Positions 59,028-64,000 of a DNA stretch of 64,000 nt are shown one piece after another. Source of the DNA: Microbotryum silenes-acaulis (taxonomy: Eukaryota > Basidiomycota > Microbotryomycetes > Microbotryales > Microbotryaceae); NCBI GenBank assembly GCA_003665825.1, contig QPFY01000005.1:124001-188000 (forward strand), given 5' to 3'. Position numbers and translations under genes: made by a program. The notes under the pieces are model-generated. The model did no database searches. It worked only from the letters and a program-made list of their open reading frames with translations, and had not been told where the DNA came from. Position 1 is the stretch's first letter. Every line of letters starts with the position of its first letter.

Positions 59028-60900
59028 ATGCATCCCCACGTCATCCCAAGGATCACCACTTCTCCCGCGTCGAACAAGGACACGGATTCGACTTCGGCGC
59101 TGTCGGATGTTCAATTCGGGAGTGAGGATCCGGCGCCCAAGTTGCTCGAAGAGAAGGAAGCTCAAGAAGGGAGTATAATGGATACAGCGCCCTCTCATGA
59201 GGAGGATCGAACGTCAGGGGACACACCAGCTTCGAATGGTGGTAACGTTCAAGCGACGCCGCGCATCACACCTAGGACGACCAAGAGTCCCGAAGATAGT
59301 CCGACCGATCAATTTACGCCAACGGTGAGAAGTGCACGTCCGACTGCAGGCTCTACCACCACTCGAGTGACTACGACTCGCACGCTGCATCACCGAGGTT
59401 ACTCTTTGGACCTCCCGAGTGGAAAAGACGCTCCGGGAGGATCATCAGCCATTTCTGAAGGGTTTGTTAGTCCTTCGGGCTCTATGAGGAGTCGTAGGAC
59501 CTGGGCCGCGGGGGAGACGTACGAAGCGAGAAGGTTGGAGAGGAATTTATCCGCGCTCAGTTTTCAGAGTGCTGCAACGTGAGTTTTGGCGTCAAGAAAC
59601 CCATTAGTTTTATATTCCATGTGCTGAAGACGTACACGATTTTTTTTGTTTGTTTACCTTGCAGAGCTTCGTAAGTTGGTCGTTGAACGTATCGCTCGCA
59701 ATCAAGGTGGACTCATGTGTTGTCAAAAAAATTGGGTTGCAGACCTCTCGATTTCCACGACCTCGTCCAAAGTAAGCATCATCACGGTGTCGAAGGGTGA
59801 AGAGTCTCCTTCCAGAACTGATCTTTGGTCCACTGCGATAGTCTACGAAATCGTCGCTTCCCGACGTGCCGCGTTCGACAATTTACTTTGGAGCGTGCCA
59901 TCCACTTCGTTCGCAGGCAAGTCGGTTGAGCAACAGGCTCTTGACCAGACAAAAAGTACCCGAAGCTGATTCATCATCCGGTTCAATTGTTCTCAACTCC
60001 AGCTCAAGCGTGAGTGTTCAATCCAAATTCTCAAGCCCCTGAAACGAGCTCAACCTCGTCGGATCTCGAGAGCAGTTTCTTGTTCCAGATCGCACTCGGA
60101 GGCGACTCATCAAGATCGGCGCGCATCATCTCAATGTGTCTCTCCATCCTCATTTCGTTTCTAACTCTGCAGGTGAGCAGAGCACATACACTCAGATACT
60201 GAGTGATATGATCGTCCTACTGACATGATCATTGCGACTTTAGCTCTTCACGAGACAATTACAGGCCGAGGTAAGGACAACTTCGATTGCCGCGCATCAC
60301 CTGATCTCTTGTACTGACTCGAATCTGGCTGATGCCGAGTGTTCAGGCAGCCGATCATGCATGGCTCGAGGGTAAGAGAGGGCAAAAAACCTTTCTAGTG
60401 AGTTGAACACACCGAATTGAACGGTTCGCCTCACCTCTTGCTCGGTTCCTTGTTCTTGTCCTCAGATTGGGAAATGGTGCGTTGCGGGGTGGTATCATTA
60501 TGCCGAACTTTCCAGCCTAATTTCATTCTAACACATCCACATCCACCCATCGCTTTCACAGAGACACAACGTGACACCGAGCGATCGAGCACATGGAGAG
60601 ACGTGGCGCGGATACCGAGAGATCCTCCCCGTTCGAGCCGGAATTTACGCTCCGCTCGCCAAGTTTCGAGGGTTCTCGTTATGGAGTCATGGTATGGTGG
60701 TCATTGGAATGGTTGCGGTTGGTGGTGAGTTTATAAAGGCTTTGAATTGGTTTCAGTTCGGTGGGAAGAAACACGCTTCTGACAAGCTTTCAACGTGCTC
60801 GATGGGTTTGCTAAACATTGGCGACGTCTTTTTTTTTTCTTTTTTTTTCCATCCGTTGTCGACAGTCTTGGTGGCCAGTGCCATTAACGGAAAAGCGTGA
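59028..60900 (+). CDS. Small fungal membrane protein with many tiny exons, unknown function
   Basis: Exons 59028-59578, 59665-59670, 59743-59771, 59842-59920, 60073-60172, 60244-60270, 60347-60371, 60466-60476, 60562-60724, 60866-60900; 341 residues. The first 185 residues are disordered (Thr/Ser-rich, HRGYSLDLPSG). The conserved-looking part is SPLDFHDLVQIYEIVASRRA, AFDNLLWSVPSTSFAG, SFLFQIALGGDSSRSARI, a hydrophobic helix (IISMCLSILISFLTLQ), HAWLEDWEM, PVRAGIYAPLAKFRGFSLWS and a last helix that ends the protein (MVVIGMVAVGVLVASAI). I recall similar unnamed fungal pro-teins with two or three helices but can give no function. The intron between exons 4 and 5 (152 bp) is the weakest junction; a 7-nt extra exon inside it is possible. 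Confidence 0.65.
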
Positions 60901-63365
60901 GTTTCGCCGAGAGGGGGGCCTTTGGGTTCCACTCGTTATTTCTTTGGAATCCATCTTCAATATCAGTGAAGATGATGAGTGAAGTTGACGCATAGGCTCG
61001 CCTTTCCTTCCCAGGTTCGAGAACTGCTCGGGTGGCGGTGGAATCGGGAACCATTGACGCAATACGGGGTCGTCTGTTATCTACGAATGCATACTTGTCA
61101 ATTCTGGGACATGGGGTTCAATCCCTGCTTGTACATACACACAAAAGACGTAATCGTAGATTCTCACACTATGCGAATGAACAAAAATTCATAACGTCGT
61201 TCTGTCAAGCTTGCTCCGCCGTGTTGCCAGACCGTGCCACGACTCGTCTGCAATCGCGCAAACTCGGCGGGGACGACCCTCGGTGTAAGGGGATGCCTTA
61301 TAGGAACAGCCCCATAGGTAGCCTCTGAGTAGCTAGACTGTCGAGTTCTAGTTACGACTTGCTTTTAACCTAGCGGTCAAGAACGACAGTTGTATTTTAT
61401 GCACATCAGAGGCGCATACCTTACACTCGGCGTCGGCAAGCACGCTTTACTGCTCAGGGATGACGAACCGAAACTCGTCATCGTTTCGACCTTGAGTTTC
61501 TGCACCCTCTGGACGGTCTCACTGTTCTATGTTCACCGAGGCATTCCAACTGGAAGGGCTCGAGAAAAATAAAAGCCCGATTGGGTACAAGCAATTAGTA
61601 TATACCGGGCTAATTCGGAGTAGTAAGCTGCGGTGATAGTCTCGTCTATACTACCCTCATGTGTTGCCTGAACGTCGATGGGAATGAAAATCCCAGCTTT
61701 AGATCGCACAGCTACATCTAGTCAACCACCTTATCATACTGCTCGAAGGCACGCATAATTCGGGGCCAAGCCTCAGGACTTCCTGCGCGAAGTTGAAGCT
61801 TCCTCCTTTTGCTTTTCCGGCCCCGAGTATACACGATATCAAACTATGTTTGTTTGATGCCTAAGGTGCGATACTCGCTAAAACGCAGGCCACGTGACTC
61901 CTTTTTTCTATTTCTTTTGTAGAACCATGCCTCGCATTGCAGCGCCCAACTGTCAGCCAACATACGATTTTTTATTTTTTATTTTATTTATTTGTTTGGT
62001 TTGGTTGTAGAAACTGTTCATCATATTGCCCCCAATTCTTGGTCCCCTGACCTACGGAAAAACTAGATGGAAGTCGACGATGATAACACAAACCGCCCTC
62101 AAGAGGCGAGAAACGGGCCAAGTCCACCAATTCAAAACTTTACGGATTTTTTTTCGCTGATTTTTTGTTTTGGTATGAAATTCATCGCTACTTTGCAAGA
62201 CGAGAAAAACCCCTACGTTTTTTTCTTTTCTTTTCTTTTTCTCTTTTTCTCTGACTGGGCTCATACATTGCTATCCTTTGGGCTGGCTGGGACCGCTACA
62301 AAAAGAGCTAAAAAGAGGTCATAAAGCAACGACGGCAAGCAATTGGGTGAAAGTCAAACCCCTGCGCGCAAAGAGCGCTGCGCAGATCAAATCCCGCCGA
62401 GCACCTAACGCGGACTCCAACGGGCGGTGAGTACTGCTGCCGCTTCACGTCCCAAGAGCGGGAGCGAGGATACTCGAAAACCAGGCAAGAGCGCCTAGAG
62501 AAAGAAAAGGGGAGAATATACAGAAAGTGACGACTGGAAGCACGGAGAACCAGGAATACTAAGACAGAGAGGAGGGAGGAGGAGGGGAACACACCCGAGG
62601 GGCCAAGGGAGGGGGTCGAAGCCAGAGATAGAGGTCCCCAGGGACTAACAGGGCACAGCCAAGCTCCAGCTACTCGTCACCCCGACAGCGCCTGATATCC
62701 TCCCTTGGCTGAGTCTCGAGTGCTGGCTGTTGAGCCGTCGGGGCTGAGCGAAAAAACGATCCAATACAAAGGAACGGGCCTCGCCTTGACGCGAGGATGT
62801 TGACCAAAACGGTGACCAACGCGAACGAACGATCCATTCGACGGAATCCAACACACGGCTTAGGAATAAAAGGAGAAGTGGCTGAAGCGTAGTCAACAAC
62901 CGAGCAACAGGAACGAAAAGAGGAAGGGAAGGGACAAGGGGGGGGGAAAGGAGAGGGGAGAACTTCACAAAGCCTCCAACGCAAAGACGATCGACCGGGC
63001 TTGCCAATCCATCCAAGAACGAAAACCGCTACTGCGCAAAGTATAGAGAGAGAGAGAGGTGCGCAGCCTTCCACTGCGCAACAAGTTTCAAGACAGTCAG
63101 CTTCTAAAAGAGAAGTCGACGTCCGAAAAAGAAGGGAGGAAAGGAGGGGAGGAAAATAGGAAGGAAGGACTTAACTCGGTCATCATACCTCCCAATCTCG
63201 AGCCCCAGGGACAAAACCTGCTCGAGAGAGAAAGTCTCGCTCGAACGCTCTGAGCGCACTGGGGAGCGAGGGAGGGGCCACGACGTTCTCCCGCTCAAAC
63301 CGCTGATGAACGCGCCAGCGGAGCAGGTGCAGCCGCTGGAAGCCGATCGCGCAGGCCAGCCGAAC
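60901..63365. other. Gene-poor region with AT-rich stretches
   Basis: No gene recognised in about 2.5 kb. T/A-rich tracts occur at 61900-62000 and 62130-62260, the latter purely pyrimidine-rich. The part next to 63365 is purine-rich on the plus strand (62480-63240) and may include the 3' untranslated region of the LINE fragment on the minus strand. Confidence 0.45.
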
Positions 63366-64000
63366 CTACATCCATTTCGAGGTCGTTCTCCCACGACCCC
63401 GCAAAAGGGGGAGCCCCATAGTCAGCTGCTCCGGAGTGAACGTCGATGGATCGACGTCGGTATCCTCGATGCCGAGCTTGTCGAGCAGAATGCGTAGCAC
63501 CCCACCCCAGAAGCTGGTCAAGTACGCGCACTCGAAAAAGTAGTGCGACACCGTCTCGATGACCGCTGCATCGTTGCCGCAGAATAGACACGTCGGCGAA
63601 GAGGCATGACCCTGAGTATGCTGCCTCTTGCGCGTCGGCGTCACGTCGTACATGAGCCGCCAGTGGGTGTCCTGCTCCACAGCAGACGCGAACCGGTCAT
63701 GAAGCCATCTCCAGAAGCGCTTCCTATCGCTCTGAGAAGTCCCATCACGGAAACGCTTGACACGATCCTCCCTCCCTGGGAACCGCACCTTGTTCACAAG
63801 CCGACGAAGCTTGCGAATAGTGAACGGTCGGGTGAGCCCAAAGAAGTTGAAGCACCGGGGACGGGGAGCCTCCTTGAGAGGTATCCGAGCAGGTCGCAAC
63901 GCGGTCTTGGGCAGCAAGGCTTTCGCCTTGAGCAACTGACCCACGCGCGACCACACGTGCTCGTGCTGTAGGGCGGGTTCCTTAGAGTGCTGCCAGAACC
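63366..64000 (-). mobile_element. LINE reverse transcriptase C-terminal fragment, runs off the window
   Basis: Minus-strand frame open from the right window edge to a stop at 63366, about 211 residues. It contains ARIPLKEAPRPRCFNFFGL, RKRFWRWLHDRFASAVEQDT, HWRLMYDVTPTRKRQ and a zf-RVT-type knuckle CLFCGNDAAVIETVSHYFFE followed by C (C-x2-C-x11-H-x4-C). This is the usual C-terminal end of a non-LTR retrotransposon ORF2. It differs clearly in sequence from the fragment at 8.5-9.1 kb, so it is a second lineage. Because the frame is intact to the edge, the rest of the element may be complete to the right. Confidence 0.8.

Noticed and set aside
61280..61385. tRNA-like look of a stretch with GGTAGCC and CTAGCGGTC words
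   Set aside because: No cloverleaf with a proper T-loop (GGTTCRA) and acceptor stem could be drawn on either strand.
1..64000. A biosynthetic cluster, mating locus or other multi-gene accessory system
   Set aside because: Neighbouring genes are unrelated housekeeping functions; no synthase, transporter set, pheromone receptor or homeodomain pair was found.

Overview
The window is nuclear DNA of a basidiomycete fungus. Genes are dense, GC-rich in coding sequence, and split by many introns of about 50-100 bp with GTRNGT donors and CAG/TAG acceptors. Some proteins point to Basidiomycota: a Stealth-domain sugar phosphotransferase like cryptococcal Xpt1, and a GC-rich, intron-dense gene style seen in Pucciniomycotina yeasts. 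The phylum-level call is fairly safe; anything finer is a guess. I rebuilt the gene models by hand by joining reading frames across splice sites. For every multi-exon model the phases fit and the summed exon length is a multiple of three.

Layout. 1-2804 (+): 3' part of the Stealth phosphotransferase. 4253-5976 (+): acidic/His-rich single-pass membrane protein. 5977-10195: accessory stretch with a 0.3 kb inverted duplication, a 5'-truncated LINE end, GATCTGA-type repeats and an orphan coding exon. 10196-11839 (+): Pop2/Caf1 deadenylase. 12273-14850 (-): membrane-anchored ubiquitin protease. 15901-19722 (-): Zn2Cys6 transcription factor. 19723-23673: gene-poor, with another LINE scar. 23674-27983 (+): large multipass membrane protein. 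28305-31954 (-): Ctf18. 32272-34533 (-): Mtc1-like. 34926-35980 (-): Utp16/Bud21-like. 36606-38546 (+): DNAJC28/DUF1992 protein. 38999-40266 (+): Ran GTPase Gsp1. 40814-46497 (+): giant low-complexity protein. 46812-51500 (-): Ric1. 51758-53968 (+): Rbg1/DRG GTPase. 54402-58539 (+): Spf1 P5A ATPase. 59028-60900 (+): small fungal membrane protein. 60901-64000: gene-poor, ending in a second LINE fragment that runs off the window.

The genes are mostly housekeeping: mRNA decay, deubiquitination, sister-chromatid cohesion, ribosome biogenesis, nuclear transport, Golgi trafficking, ER membrane quality control. They do not form one pathway. Accessory DNA is confined to three gene-poor islands (about 6-10 kb, 20-23.5 kb and 61-64 kb). 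I see no CRISPR, no convincing tRNA or rRNA, and no biosynthetic cluster. The features most worth a second look are the inverted duplication, two GC-AG introns in deeply conserved GTPase genes (one starting in a 13-bp minisatellite), microexons of 6-11 nt, and stop-free 3n introns, one of which splits a zinc cluster.
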